A stretch of 64,000 bases of DNA, from positions 67,892,594 to 67,956,593 of the forward strand of contig CM077024.1 of assembly GCA_039090855.1 (NCBI GenBank), written 5' to 3'. Of the stretch, positions 33,850 through 44,456 are shown piece after piece. The DNA comes from Macrothele yani. Lineage: Eukaryota > Arthropoda > Arachnida > Araneae > Macrothelidae. Under the pieces are notes generated by a model. It had not been told where the DNA came from and made no database searches. It saw only the letters and a program-made list of their open reading frames with translations. A program made the position numbers and the translations under genes. Numbering within the stretch: position 1 is the first letter of the stretch; each line of letters begins with the position of its first letter.

Positions 33850-35092
33850 TCAACACAGTGTCTCCTTTTTGAAGCTTGTGTCTATTGTCTGAATTGAGTG
33901 AGCAGATTGCGACTTGGGCATAGGTTCGTCAGGAGAAGAATCGGAAGCAGGATCAATGGTAACATTGGGTGCAGATGGCGATGGACTAATTCCACCGCTG
34001 CAACCGTAATGTAGAGAGAACTGTCGCCTCTCCTCGTCATCTTCATTGTCTGAATCTCCTTTCACACTGCATAAGTCCTCCAAACTAACAGTGAGATTTT
34101 CTGAATCCCTGTGTAGCCTTCGCTGGATGAGGCCCTCCATGAGATGGTAATCTGCTTCCTCTGCACCATGAAGAATGTCGCTTTCCATAGACAGAAGGTG
34201 CTGATATTCCGCACTGCTCTGTCTGGAGAACGAAGGGGTGAAAGATCTGGAAGGAGAAACCACAGGAGCCCTGTACTGTCTCGATAGAGCACAGCTTTCT
34301 AGTTCATCTGTGATACTCGTGTATTCCCCTCTAGTAAGGGCCAAATGAGGTCTCAGTGTCATAGGGTTGAGAAGCATCGGGTTATCCGTTCTTCGACGAA
34401 TGCAACTAGCCGATGACAAACTCCTTTCTACAGCAGGCCTTGCCGGAATGAGATTATTTGTGCGACTGTCTTCCAGCTGCGAGATGCTGCTACCTCTCTG
34501 GAGATTCGGAGAGTGAGAGGCACTGTCGTCGACAGACTGCGATGTGCTGAATGATTCCGGAGATGCCACAGTGGTCTGCCTCATCAGGCAAGACATCCGC
34601 CTCTGCTGAACAGCGCTTGGTGGGGGTCCAACTTGCAAAGAATCTGCGCGAGATGACAAAGTCTTACTCCGAGGCGTTGGATCATCACTGAATTGAACTT
34701 TGCTGATAGAAGTGGTTTTAGGGAACGCTGTCACAACATCCCTTTCCTCATCCAGTGAAGTCGAATCAGGTTCCATGATCTTTGGTGCATCCAGAGACAC
34801 CGACAAGTGTGGTTCGAAGAGCTGTCTGCCGCGACCTTCGTCACTGGCACTACTGTCGTTGTCGTCATCCTCCCTGTCCTGGGATGGTTCTCGTTCATCA
34901 CTTATTGGAAGCATCCTTGGAGATTCTCCCATTGACGTCACGATGTACCTATGGATGACGGCAAGCGATGCAGCAGTTTGTTCCGCCAGGTCTTCTAACT
35001 TTGTTAAACGAAACTCAAGGGTTTTGATGCAGGCACTAGATTCTTTTTCGCGGTGGTTAATGTCTTCCACCCTTTGGGACATCGTTTCAACT
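33850..35092 (-). CDS. Trpm: TRPM-type cation channel, last coding exon (C-terminal cytoplasmic tail)
   Basis: On the minus strand a splice acceptor (TTTTACAG, 35100-35093) opens an exon of 413 complete codons ending TGA at 33852-33850. It begins VETMSQRVEDINHRE and continues KTLEFRLTKLEDLAEQ, the heptad pattern of the TRPM C-terminal assembly coiled coil. A long Ser-rich, acidic, presumably disordered tail follows (DREDDDNDSSASDEG; RRTDNPMLLNPM). GEYTSITDELE, about 250 residues in, is a motif I recognise from TRPM1/3 and insect TRPM tails. TRPM proteins are tetrameric plasma-membrane cation channels; the transmembrane core would lie in upstream exons not seen here. The first Met of the open frame is internal, not a start. 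No damage visible. Codon use and GC are higher than the surrounding transposon debris. Confidence 0.85.
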
Positions 35093-35462
35093 CTGTAAAA
35101 ATAGGAAAGATAGAATAAGTCTACAAAATGATTTCACTATATTAAACAATCACTGAAGGAAAAATGGGAGTGAAATAATATTTTGTGAAAAAAATATCAC
35201 TGCAAAAATGAAAGTCTCGGGAAAACGCTGTTAAAGTAATTAACATTTCAGTTAGTATCTTCATGAGGTTACTAAACGTCTTCAGATAATCAAGCAACCT
35301 GGGAGTGATTCTTAATTATTTAGTCTTTTTGCACATTTGATCTACAAGTATTTTATGACATACACTTATTAGAAATTAATATACAAGTTTTATAAAAAAG
35401 TGCACATGTGAAAAAATGTTTTAAATGTTGCACTACAGCTTTACGTTCCTTGACGACTTCAC

Positions 35463-35553
35463 TCGTTCGAGAACGTATCAGTGAAAAGCTCGCGCTCGTC
35501 CTCACTATGAGAAATTTTCTTTTCTTTACCGTGATGTTTTTCAGCTTCATGAA
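35463..35553 (-). CDS. candidate penultimate TRPM exon
   Basis: On the minus strand an acceptor GTTTACAG (35561-35554) is followed by 91 nt coding HEAEKHHGKEKKISHSEDER and onward, ending at a GTGAAG donor (35462-35457). Phase fits: it ends with two bases of a codon, and the next exon (35092) supplies one base before GTT. The charged stretch ending in SEDER resembles the segment just before the coiled coil in TRPM channels (acidic/basic, then S.DER). The donor is not strong and the ORF is short, so this is tentative. Confidence 0.4.
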
Positions 35554-35731
35554 CTGTAAACAGTGCGGGTTAGAAGAACATTAAAACTATATCTTTTATA
35601 GTTTTAGTACATGTTTTTCTGATAGGATACTTTCAGAAATTAAGCGGCGCATTTTTCATAACAAAAGGGATCAACTGAAAATATGGCTAACTCGTTATCT
35701 TCAAAGGGAGTTAGAATACTTTTTGAGGATT

Positions 35732-35932
35732 TCGGGATTTAACTACAACCATGAGCGACTCTTAGGGCTATAGCAGCCGCCTATCTAAGTCAGGCAACCA
35801 GGTCTAGAGAAGAGGCAGGACGAGCGTCATCATACAAGCTCAACATTCATGTCGTAGCCAGTAATCGAGCCAGGACTATCTCGGACGAATGGTCAGAAGG
35901 CAATGCTTCAGGTCACTCGGCTACTGGAGCTG
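35732..35932 (-). mobile_element. SINE family 1, diverged, upstream of the TRPM exons
   Basis: Reversed: AGTGACCTGAAGCATTGCC, TTCGTCCGAGATAGTCCTGG, CGATTACTGGCTACGACATG, TGATGACGCTCGTCCTGCC, GCGGCTGCTATAGCCC, GTCGCTCATGGTTGTAGTTAAATCC. Collinear with family 1 but heavily mutated. Confidence 0.65.
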
Positions 35933-36257
35933 CTGAGAATGATTACTTACTAGTTGCTGTTCAAACTGCATTCCTCTTCCAGTCTTATATCTAGTTTCAG
36001 TTAATGATGGAAAACCACGCCAGATGTTGTTCTCAAGAACTGTTAGACGTTTACCAGCAGAACGGTATTTTTTATCTTTTTTTTTTAATCTTTTTTTCTT
36101 ACCGTCTTCTATCACGTGACTAATTTTTACTGACGGACTAATGGCAGCTCAACCAGAGCTGAAAATGTTTTCAGGTCGATTGTTTTTTGTTGGTATTCAC
36201 ATTATTCAAACGTTGGGTGCAAAAATCATGGCTAAAGTAATTACAAAAATAAGCCGG

Positions 36258-36345
36258 TCTGGTTCACTTCGTCGACAGGTACATTTCGTCGACACTCACT
36301 TCGTCGACACTATACAGTATACGCAAACAGTCGATTCTTAAAAAA
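36258..36345 (+). repeat. left terminal repeat of fold-back C
   Basis: CGGTCTGGTTCACTTCGTCG, then CAGGTACATTTCGTCGAC, ACTCACTTCGTCGACACTA and TACAGTATACGCAAACAGTC. The first and last parts match the inner right tip (43735-43803, reversed); the middle CACTATACAGTATA part matches the outer right tip (52084-52110, reversed). Confidence 0.8.
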
Positions 36346-36379
36346 CGAAAAAAAGTTCACAACCACCAAATTTGGTACA

Positions 36380-36673
36380 CTTTCATTTTTCTTTATATAT
36401 TTATAGATTGTCAAAATTTTATTCCTTCCAATCCTCTTGTTACACCAACTCATATCCAACCTGAGTGGTACTTTTTATTCGCTTATATCATTTTGCGTTC
36501 TGTTTCTAGAAAATTAGGGGGTGTAGTAGCTTTACTCTCTTCTGTAGTGATTTTATACACTGTGCCGTTTTATATAAACCAGCGAGGAGGGGGAGTGGGG
36601 TTTTACTTTTTAGGACGAAGGGTATTTTGATTAATTGTAGGAAACTGAGTATTATTGACATGAATTGGAGCTC
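36380..36673 (+). pseudogene. Cytb: mitochondrial cytochrome b fragment (NUMT)
   Basis: Read with the invertebrate mitochondrial code, 36406-36678 is fully open and encodes a C-terminal cytochrome b segment. Blocks are [43 protein letters not shown], then VFWLIVGNWVLLTWIGAR. Three Trp codons in the last block are TGA, and AGA/AGG would be Ser, so the source is mitochondrial, not nuclear. The fragment sits between a first AACCACCAAATTTGGTA repeat (36361) and the rest of the array, with host sequence resuming at about 36674 (GTACTGTAACTTAGA). The left boundary is uncertain (36380-36406). Plus strand. No intact cytochrome b gene. Confidence 0.85.
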
Positions 36674-37590
36674 GAGAGTACTGTAACTTAGATCGTAGAC
36701 GATTTTTGGAAGAGGTCGGGCCCGGCGTGAAAGGGGCCCCATACAAAATTTTCGTAAAATCTATAGTTTTCAATTTAGAACCACCAAATTTGGTATACTC
36801 TCTCGTGGTACTCTAACTTACACCGTACACGGTTTTTGGAAGGGGTCGGGGCCCGTGGTCAAGGGGGCCCCATACAACATTTTCGTAAAATCTACAGTTT
36901 TAAATTTAGAACCACCAAATTTGGTATACTATCTCATTGTACTCTTACACCAAATTAGTCCATAGACGAAAGAGGTCGAGGCCCGGGTCAAGGGGGCCAC
37001 ATACAACAGTTTCGTAAAATCTATAGTTTTCAATTTAGAACCACCAAATTTGGTATACTATCTGATTGTTCTCTTACACCAACTTAGACCACAGACGGAA
37101 GTGGTAGGGGCCCCCATACAACAGTTTCGTAAAGTCTATAGTTTTCAATGTAGAACCACCAAATTTGGTATACTATCTCATTGTACTCTTACACCAAATT
37201 AGTCCATAGACGAAAGAGGTCGGGGCCCGGGTCAAGGGGGCCACATACAACAGTTTCGTAAAATCTATAGTTTTCAATTTAGAACCACCAAATTTGGTAC
37301 ACTATCTGATTGTACTCTTACACCAACTTAGACCACAGACGGAAGTGGTCGGGGCCCGGGGTCAAGGGGCCCCCATACAATAGTTTCGTAAAATCTATAG
37401 TTTTCAATGTAGAACCACCAAATTTGGTATACTATCTCATTGTACTTAGACCGTACACAGTTTTTGGAAGGGGTCGGGGCTCGGGGTAAAGGGAGCCTCA
37501 TACAAAATTTTCTCAAAAATTTCCATTTTTGCAACACAATTCTGCACTCCAATACCTGCAACACAATTCTGCACTCCAATACCCTATCTG
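36674..37590 (+). repeat. array of a unit of about 125 bp, left arm of fold-back C
   Basis: AGAACCACCAAATTTGGTAT recurs near 36778, 36909, 37038, 37154, 37281 and 37411. Each is followed by a TACTCT(A/T)AC...GACC block, GGTCGGGGCCCGGGGTCAAG, a GGGCCCC run and CATACAA(C/A)A(G/T)TTTCGTAAAATCTA. GC-rich pieces alternate with AT-rich ones. Arrays in opposite orientation at 37600-37690, 43925-44456 and 51405-52080. Confidence 0.85.
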
Positions 37591-37599
37591 CGAGCTAAG

Positions 37600-37988
37600 T
37601 TAGAGTACCATGAGATAGTATACCAAATTTGGTGGTTCTGAATTGAAAACTGTAGATTTTACGAAAGTTTTGTGAGGGAGCCCCTTGACCCCGGGACCCG
37701 ACCACTCCCGTCCGGTCGCGTTCCAAGGACGTCGCCAAGGGTGTCCGAGGTTGGGCTCTAGGCCACCCTGAAAACTGCCTTGGCCATCCTGCTGCCCACC
37801 AAGTTCAAAATGTGCCATATCTTAAATGTTTTTTAACTTTAAAATAATGTGGAATTTGCGAAGGAATAATTTCTCCCAGGAGCAATATATTTTCCACATC
37901 CATTATCCTCATAACGAGAGTAATAACTTTAGTAATGATTTCTATGTTGGAAAGCGTATCATAAACAATGCATTGCATGATTTTACTA
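37600..37988. repeat. inverted array unit and fragment related to the 28090-30275 element
   Basis: 37600-37700 is one reversed unit of the array (GTATACCAAATTTGGTGG). 37890-37988 (CCATTATCCTCATAACGAGA, TATGTTGGAAAGCGTAT, AATGCATTGCATGATTTTAC) closely matches 29960-30048 in the CACTA-like element. 37701-37800 is unassigned. Confidence 0.7.
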
Positions 37989-38371
37989 TCATGAAAGAAA
38001 TACGGGATTACGCCATATAATACAAATTTTGAAGATGACAATCCGATTTTTGGCGTAAATGTGACAAGGATGGTAAGTCAGATAATATCCGAAAACTTGA
38101 AAATTTTCATCGTCCTGGAGCGGGACTCGAAGCCGCGTCTCCCAGAAAAACATGAATTCGCTAACATGAATGCCGGTTGCTTCGAGTAGCGAATCCTGTG
38201 ATGGTTAAATTCAAATTGATCGGAAACTTGAAACTTGGTCGTTCTGGGTGGTGTAGTGGGTAGCATACCCGGGCGTTTTCTGGGAGACGCGGGTTGGAGT
38301 CCCGCTCCAGGACGATGAAAATTTTCAAGTTTTCGGATATTCTCTGACTTACCATCCTTGTCACATTTACG
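37989..38371. mobile_element. palindromic tRNA-like repeat family 2, split by fold-back B
   Basis: Starts TCATGAAAGAAATACGGGAT. Contains a minus-strand head (GGAGCGGGACTCGAAGCCGC) and then a plus-strand head (GGGTGGTGTAGTGGGTAGCA, GGGTTGGAGTCCCGCTCC) with mirrored bodies. The right body stops at CACATTTACG (38371), is interrupted by fold-back B and finishes at 41568-41599 (CCAAAAATCGGATTGTC). The whole is flanked by ATGATTTTACTA at 37977-37988 and 41600-41611, a perfect 12 bp duplication. Confidence 0.85.
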
Positions 38372-38979
38372 ATTGCATGAAAGAATGCCCACGGAAAAAA
38401 CGCCCAATTTTCAGAAAGTAGGAAAAAACGCCCACGGAAAAATCGCCCACAGACAAAATGCTCACGGGGAAAATATGTGATCGACTGATAAGTTTATATG
38501 TCTGTTATAAACGGTGTTCGGACAACTGGTCACAGACTGCTGGCCAAAAAACCGTTAGGGGTCATATAAAAATTGCGGTTTCTTGGCCACCTCACCTACA
38601 TAACGCGAATATGGGAATGACGAATGAAAACTTTTAGAAGGGCCTAAACGTTAGTCCTAATATTATTTTTTTCTGCCTGAGTAATACCGCAATATTAATA
38701 ACTTGATGTGTAAAATATTTTCTGCAAAACCTTACAAATACGAGAGGAAAGTTCGGATTGCACTGATGGACTGTACAGGTTGTATGATGTTGGCCTGAAA
38801 GCCGTGGTAGTCTTATGCAACATTTATTTAAAAACATACTAATGATTCACCGTTGTCTTCAAGCCAACTGCTGTACAATATTTTTCTAGAAACTACAAAT
38901 AAAAAAATTCTCTGCGAGTATGTGCAAACCCAGGGAATTTGTCTGGGGAGGTGCTTAAAATCTAAAATATGAAATATAA

Positions 38980-39580
38980 AGAATTTCTGGTCCGATCGGG
39001 AGATTTCCAGCGTTTACAAGCTACAACACGTCGAATTATCTGAGGGTATCTGCTGCCTCAGGAAACTAGTCGGGGTAAGGGGGGGGGGAGGAGGGGGAGG
39101 TAATACCAAAATCGTAAAATATCAAGATTTCTCTTCCGATCTGGAGATCTTCAGCATTTAGAAACTGCAACTCGACAAATTTTCTTAGCGCATGTCACTC
39201 TCTGGAGACCTGTCGGCGAAGAGGGGGGGGGGGTTAATACCAAAAGTGTAAAATATGAACAATTTCTCGTCCGATCGGGAGATTCTCGGCAATTAGCAGC
39301 TACAACTCGACACATTATCTGAAGGCATGTGAATGATGAAAATCTCCGGGTCGGACAAGAAATTCTATATAATTCACAATTATCATATAACCCCCCCCAG
39401 ATTTGCTGAGTAGGCACGTGCCCTCAAAGAATCTGTCCAGCTGTAGCTTGTAAATGCTGAAAATCTCCCGATGGGACGATACATTTTCAAATCTTACAGT
39501 TTTGATATTACCCCCCCCCGACAGGTTTCCTGAGTCAGCACATGCGCTCCGATAATTTGCAGACTTGTAGTTTTAAAACC
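38980..39580. repeat. poly(G)-bearing tandem repeat that inverts midway
   Basis: Plus-orientation units (38985-39340) contain TCCGATCGGGAGATT..CAGC, GCTACAACTCGACAAATTAT and G runs of 9-12 nt. From about 39345 the same unit appears reversed (AAAATCTCCCGATGGGACGA, C runs of 8-10 nt). Unit about 125 bp. Confidence 0.75.
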
Positions 39581-39589
39581 CCTTAAATC

Positions 39590-41150
39590 TTTTGCTGAGA
39601 TGTAGATCATAAACATTTCTTATAAAGAATTACATTAATTATCGCAATTAAGAAAAGACGAAATTACGGAAACTATATATGACTCTGATTACCAACCTCT
39701 GGGGGTCGTGGGCACGAAGCGGTCAAAAACGTTATTTTTATACGGCCCCTTAAAATTTTTGTGGCCAGTTCTCCTACACCCGTCACCCCTAGAAATTAAC
39801 TGTTTTAGTTGTCCTTTGGAAAACTCCCAGGAAGCTATGAGTGCGTATTTTTTCTTTACACTGGGAAGAAAAGAAGTATGCCTGTAACTTGAGATTATAC
39901 TACTCACGGGGAAGACACACCCCGACCGGTGGCCAACCGATAAATTTAAATGAAATATATCGCTTGTTATTTGGGGTGCGGTCGCTAGCAAACGTTCCAG
40001 CTGCAGCTGCAAAGCACCACTTTGACGAAAGACAGATGCCCCCCCTCCCCCTTCCGCTCGCCGTATACAAAAGAGGATTTCCAAAAGAGACAAGAGTGGT
40101 AAGAAAGCACATTACACAAAGTTATATCTGTACATTGCGCCTTTTACGAAAATCGCTTTTACAATTAAATGCATTATACTTTAAAAGTATTTATAAATAA
40201 AATAATCTGACTTTTAATTATTTCCCTTTTTAATTGATATAGTTAAATAACAAACATGCATAGTTTTATAAAAATTAAGACCTTACTTTAAAAAATAAGA
40301 ATATTCACAAATTTATTACAGTAAAGCCGAACTGGAATTTTTTAAGAAAGTAGCTACTCTACAGTAGTAAGTTGAAAGTTAACAATCTTATTTGGTTCTT
40401 CACTAGGCCACCCGCGGCCCTTAAGTCATAAGTCCTAGGCCTTGGCCTATTTAACAGTTTTTATTCTAACGATGTTATATTCATAAAGTTTACGTAACAC
40501 ATCAAATTATTAATATTGCGGTATTACTCAGGCAGAAAATAATATTAGGACTAACGTTTAGGCCCCCCTAAAAGTTTTCGTTCCGTCATTCCCATATTCG
40601 TAAAATTTACATAACAAGTATTGTCAATAATCAAACAGAAGTCATCGCTCTTTCCACGTTTATAAGTGAGTCACGGAAAAATTCTCAGTGGCCGCCACCA
40701 GGAATCGAACTCAGATTCTTCCAGTTACGCGCCGGATATGCTTCCACTGCACCACAGCTATTCCTATTCCACGTCAAATGTCTGTATTAATTGTCAATAA
40801 CATTGCGCTTCTACTTATGCACCATACATTCAATCCATACATTAATTAATAGGCCGTAGGCCTAAGCCTATTCAACACTTTTTTTTTCGCCTGTGAATTA
40901 ATTAAGTAAAAGAAAAATATTGCGAACTTGACATGTTATGTAAATATTTAGTACCTACGTAAAAGTGCAGCGTTATTAAAAAATCCCACCTTAGGGTCCT
41001 TTTCCGAACATACATGAATTATGCTGTAATTCTTCTCGCTTGGCTTACATAGAAAGTTTTCTCGAAATTTGTTTGGAGTTCCTAATTCAATTCTCAATGT
41101 AGGCCAAAAATCGATAATACTTACAACCCCCCCCCCCCCTTGAACTTTTG
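39590..41150. other. interior of fold-back B, no gene recognised
   Basis: Frames of 70-134 codons (39689-40200) overlap on both strands and show no motif. 40675-40770 contains a minus-strand tRNA-like module (GAGTTCGATTCCTGGTGGCG reversed B-box, GGTGCAGTGGAAGCAT A-box), a fourth tRNA-like sequence type. C runs at 41129-41140. Confidence 0.4.
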
Positions 41151-41611
41151 TGGCCAGTTGTCCTGTGGCCAATTCTCCTACACCCATTTTCGTTATGTAG
41201 GTGAGGTGGCCAAGAAACCCGCAATTTTTATATGACCCCTAACGGTTTTTTGGCCAGCAGTCTGTGACCAGTTGTCCGAACACCGTTTATAACAGACATA
41301 TAAACTTATCCGTCGATCACATATTTTTCCCGTGAGCATTTTGTCTGTGGGCGATTTTTCCGTGGGTGTTTTTTCCTACTTTCGAAAAGTGGGCGTTTTT
41401 TCCGTGGGCGATTTTTCCGTGGGTGTTTTTTCCTACTTTCGAAAAGTGGGCGTTTTTTCCGTGGGCGATTTTTCCGTGGGCGTTTTTTCCGTGGGCGATT
41501 TTTCCGTGGGCGTTTTTTCCGTGGGCGTTTTTTCCGTGGGCATTCTTTCCTCATACCCACATTTACGCCAAAAATCGGATTGTCATCTTCAAAATTTGTA
41601 TGATTTTACTA

Positions 41612-42083
41612 ACTTGTTCAAGTTAGTATGAACAAGGGCGAATGAAGTGTGTGAATAGGAATTCACTGAGGCCATTAGTTGTTGCTGTGCTATTTGTTTG
41701 TGCTACTGAGCAGGGGATTCCAGTACGGACTTTCGGCTGTTTCTGCCCCTTTGGGATGGGTCGGACAGGGGAAAGGGGTGGGAGACCTCTCCCAACATTG
41801 ACAACACAGAGACAATAAATTGCCAATCGGGGAAACTAGAAGGGTAGGTTACGTAAACAGGCAGTGTCGGAAGCAGTTCGGCCTCACTCACAATCCTCAC
41901 TGCTTGTGAGATGATGTGTGGGTGGGTGGGGGAGGGTATCAGGAAGGAAACAGTAGAAGATCCCATTAACGCGTATAGATACAGTTCTTGCGTTCCACGA
42001 CGAGTCGTGATAAGGCTCTATCGGCTTTTATAACAGTACACTTGTAGAGTGACTTGGAGTATAGTTACCCTCTTGACTGATAG
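41612..42083. other. 5' region of the MULE-like gene
   Basis: Begins with AACTTGTTCAAGTT, a short palindrome that continues the host sequence after the duplication. Then ordinary sequence with G-rich stretches (41920-41940). It could hold the promoter or a first exon of the transposase gene, but nothing specific is visible. Confidence 0.3.
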
Positions 42084-43420
42084 TTGTGTGGTGAGGATTT
42101 TCATTTTACAATGGAAATCTCACAAGTTTGTGAGGTTCTGAAAACAACAAAAGATCGGAATCGAAATGACGGTTACTATTGGAAATGTGAAGACCGTAAA
42201 TGCACAGGACGGGCGTTACCACATTGGTTAACGGCCAGCACATCCTTAGTCAACACGTGGTTTCCAAACATAACCATGCATCACAAGCAAACAGAGCTTT
42301 AGTGATCAAAGCCTGCGTACAGATTAAGGAGATTGCAAAAATGACAAACGATCAGCCTGTTCAAGTAATACAGAATATTAAAGCAGGAATTTCTACTGAA
42401 AACCTTCCATGCATGCCCTCCAATAGTGCCATGCGTCAGAAAATCAAAAGAGCTCGCAGGGAAGAACGACCTGCTGAACCACAAACGTTGGAAGAATTTT
42501 CACTACCTGACGATTATTTATTGACACTGAATGGCGTCAACTTTTACCGGGACGTAAAAGATGCAGACCAGAGAATTTTGATTTTTACAACAAGTGATAA
42601 TCTGAAATCTCTGAATGACGCGAAATTCTGGATTATGGACGGAACCTTTAAAACTGTTCCCGTCGTATTCAAGCAACTTTATGCAATACACGCTCCGGTT
42701 GGTGGTCTATCAAACAATAAAATCTGTCCTCTAGTTTATGCATCAATGACAAGCAAAAGTGAAGAACTTTACATGAGACTGTTTCAAGAGCTGATTGAAT
42801 GGGCTTAAGAATACGAACTTGAACTGAAACCAGAATTTGTTTTAACAGATTTTGAGAAAGCTGCAATCAATGCAGTAAATGCAGAATTTCCGAGCGCTCA
42901 GAGCAAAGGGTGCCATTTTCATCTATGCCAATCAGTTTATAGGCAGGTTCAATCATGTGGATTGGCTTCCAAATACGGATCTGACGAGACTTTTAGTCTC
43001 ATCATACGGCAAATACCTGCTTTGGCATTTTTGAGTGCGCTAGAAATACCAACTGCGTTTGATGAATTGAAAACGATTATGCCAAGTGATGCGGAACCCA
43101 TTGTTAAATGGTTTGAAGAAAATTATGTACATGGACGTGTGCGCAGAATTCTCAGAAATGGGCAGGTCATAAGAAATTCGCCTCTTTTGCCACCAGAAAT
43201 ATGGTCTGTTTTTGAAAACAATGTATTTGCATTTCCCCGCACACAAAATAAAGTCAAAGCTTGGCATAGGCGGTGGAAAACGTTAGTAGGTCGTGCGCAT
43301 GTTGGAATCTTTGGAATCATTTCTCAAATTCGCAAGGAACAGAATGAAGGACGTAAACAGAATGATGAATCAGTAATCGAGAAAATTATACGTGGCGAAC
43401 CATCACAGAAAATAAATTAA
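42084..43420 (+). pseudogene. FLYWCH + MULE-type transposase pseudogene
   Basis: The N-terminal part is a FLYWCH-type zinc finger: GYYWKCEDRKCTGR in one frame (42162-42213), then after a frameshift near 42215 TTLVNGQHILSQH and KHNHAS (Cys2His2 spacing). The frame is then open to 42805 and contains FWIMDGTFKTVPVVFKQLY (first catalytic Asp of the MULE domain) and GGLSNNKICPLVYASMTSK. TAA at 42806-42808 breaks it; the same frame continues with FVLTDFEKAAINAV (second Asp) and KGCHFHLCQSVYRQVQ, then RTQNKVKAWHRRWK, where family members usually have NN.vEaWH, and ends at 43420. MULE transposases mobilise elements with long TIRs and 8-10 bp duplications, and Drosophila NOF, carried by FB fold-back elements, belongs to the same superfamily. 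An AATAAA lies at 43641. Confidence 0.8.
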
Positions 43421-43734
43421 CCAGAAGAAACCAAAGAAAAGAAAATCCAAAATGTCATTTACAATAGAAATGATATGTCTACTTTGGATTTTGTTAGGGG
43501 CATTGTCACATAACCTTTCTTTTTAATCATTTCGTTATTAACAATGGGAACCCACTATCAATTTATTGAATGCATTTTTATTGCACTATTTCAATTGTAC
43601 TTTTATTCATTCTATTTTTATTTGTATGTATTTTTAAAGAAATAAAAACCAGGCGGGGTACTCGCTCATACACCTCCTCGTGGTGTACCCTGGAAACGAA
43701 TTTGTCGGCTGAGATATGAGCAACATGATTTTTC

Positions 43735-43803
43735 AGTTTTTTAAGAAACGACTGTTTGCATGTAATGTCGACGAAATGTACCTATCGACGAAGTGAACCA
43801 GAC
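43735..43803 (-). repeat. inner right terminal repeat of fold-back C family
   Basis: Reversed it reads GGTCTGGTTCACTTCGTCGA, TAGGTACATTTCGTCGACAT and GCAAACAGTCGTTTCTTAAA, nearly identical to the left tip 36260-36340. It lies just downstream of the transposase gene, so 36258-43803 could be one MULE. The 9 bp outside (AATATTATT) do not match the left flank. Confidence 0.8.
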
Positions 43804-43924
43804 CCAATATTATTTCCAGAAAAATTACGTACCCCAGAAGACTTTTTGAAAAACTAAATAAAAAGAATCGAGCAAAATATAATACCAGACTTGCCTCATA
43901 TCTAAATAACAAGCTAAATAACAA

Positions 43925-44456
43925 CTAACTTAGACCGTAGATCGGATATTGGAGTGCTGCATTAGGTTGCAGTTCTTAAAAATAAAAAATTGAACTTTTT
44001 GCGAAAATTTTGTGTGGGGCCGCCTTGACCTAGGGCCCCGACCCCTTCCAAAAACCGTGTACGGTCTAAGTTAGAGTACCATGAGATAGTATACCAAATT
44101 TGGTGGTTCTAAATTGAAAACTGTAGATTTTGCAAAAATTTTGTATAGGGCCCCCTTGACCTAGGGCCCCGACCCCTTCCAAAAACCGTGTACGTTCTAA
44201 GTTAGAGTACCATGAGACAGTATACCAAATTTGGTGGTTCTAAATTGAAAACTGTAGATTTTACGAAAATTTTATATGGGGGACCTTGACCCTGGGCCCC
44301 GACCTCTTCCGTCTAGGATTGAAAACTAGATTTTACGAAAATGTTGTATGGGGCCCCCTTGACCTAGGGCCCCGACCTCTTCCAAAAACCGTGTACGTTC
44401 TAAGTTAGAGTACCATGAGACAGTATACCAAATTTGTAGGTTCCAAATTGAAAACT
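43925..44456 (-). repeat. array of the unit of about 125 bp, reversed orientation
   Basis: About four units: TAGAGTACCATGAGATAGTA, ACCAAATTTGGTGGTTCTAA, ATTGAAAACTGTAGATTTTA and GGGCCCCGACCCCTTCC. Ends abruptly at GAAAACTG (44457), where the LINE begins; the array resumes at 51405. Confidence 0.85.

Larger units (their letters stand above)
38372..41558. mobile_element. fold-back element B with GTGGGCG minisatellite arms
   Basis: ACATTTACG duplicates at 38363-38371 and 41559-41567 (10 bp if the leading C is counted). The right tip, reversed, is GGGTATGAGGAAAGAATGCC; the left has GCATGAAAGAATGCC. Units of 15 bp (GGGCGTTTTTTCCGT / GGGCGATTTTTCCGT) cap both arms: 38380-38480 inverted, 41330-41545 direct. 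Arms then share GTGATCGAC..GATAAGTTTA, AACGGTGTTCGGACAACTGG and TGGCCACCTCACCTACATAA. A further inverted pair is 38590-38720 with 40490-40610. No transposase. The Lys/Arg-rich or Phe-rich frames over the tip arrays are repeat artefacts. Confidence 0.85.

Noticed and set aside
35953..36115. Minus-strand Lys-rich frame ending at a good GTAAGT donor, as another TRPM exon
   Set aside because: Its phase at that donor (0) does not fit the candidate exon at 35463-35553, and I do not recognise the peptide as TRPM. Left open but not annotated.
36506..36742. 78-codon minus-strand frame
   Set aside because: Antisense shadow of the mitochondrial cytochrome b fragment.
39689..40200. Overlapping frames of 70-134 codons on both strands in fold-back B
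   Set aside because: No family motif, no repeated support, and both strands are open alike; composition artefact more likely than a transposase.
41306..41560. Lys/Arg/Pro-rich minus-strand frame and Phe-rich plus-strand frames
   Set aside because: Pure translations of the 15 bp minisatellite in fold-back B; no coding constraint.
36258..43803. Treating 36258-43803 as a complete MULE with matched TIRs
   Set aside because: Tips match well, but the flanking 9-mers (AAAATAAGC versus AATATTATT) do not, whereas the outer end at 52188 has a matching AAATAAGC. Kept as an alternative only.
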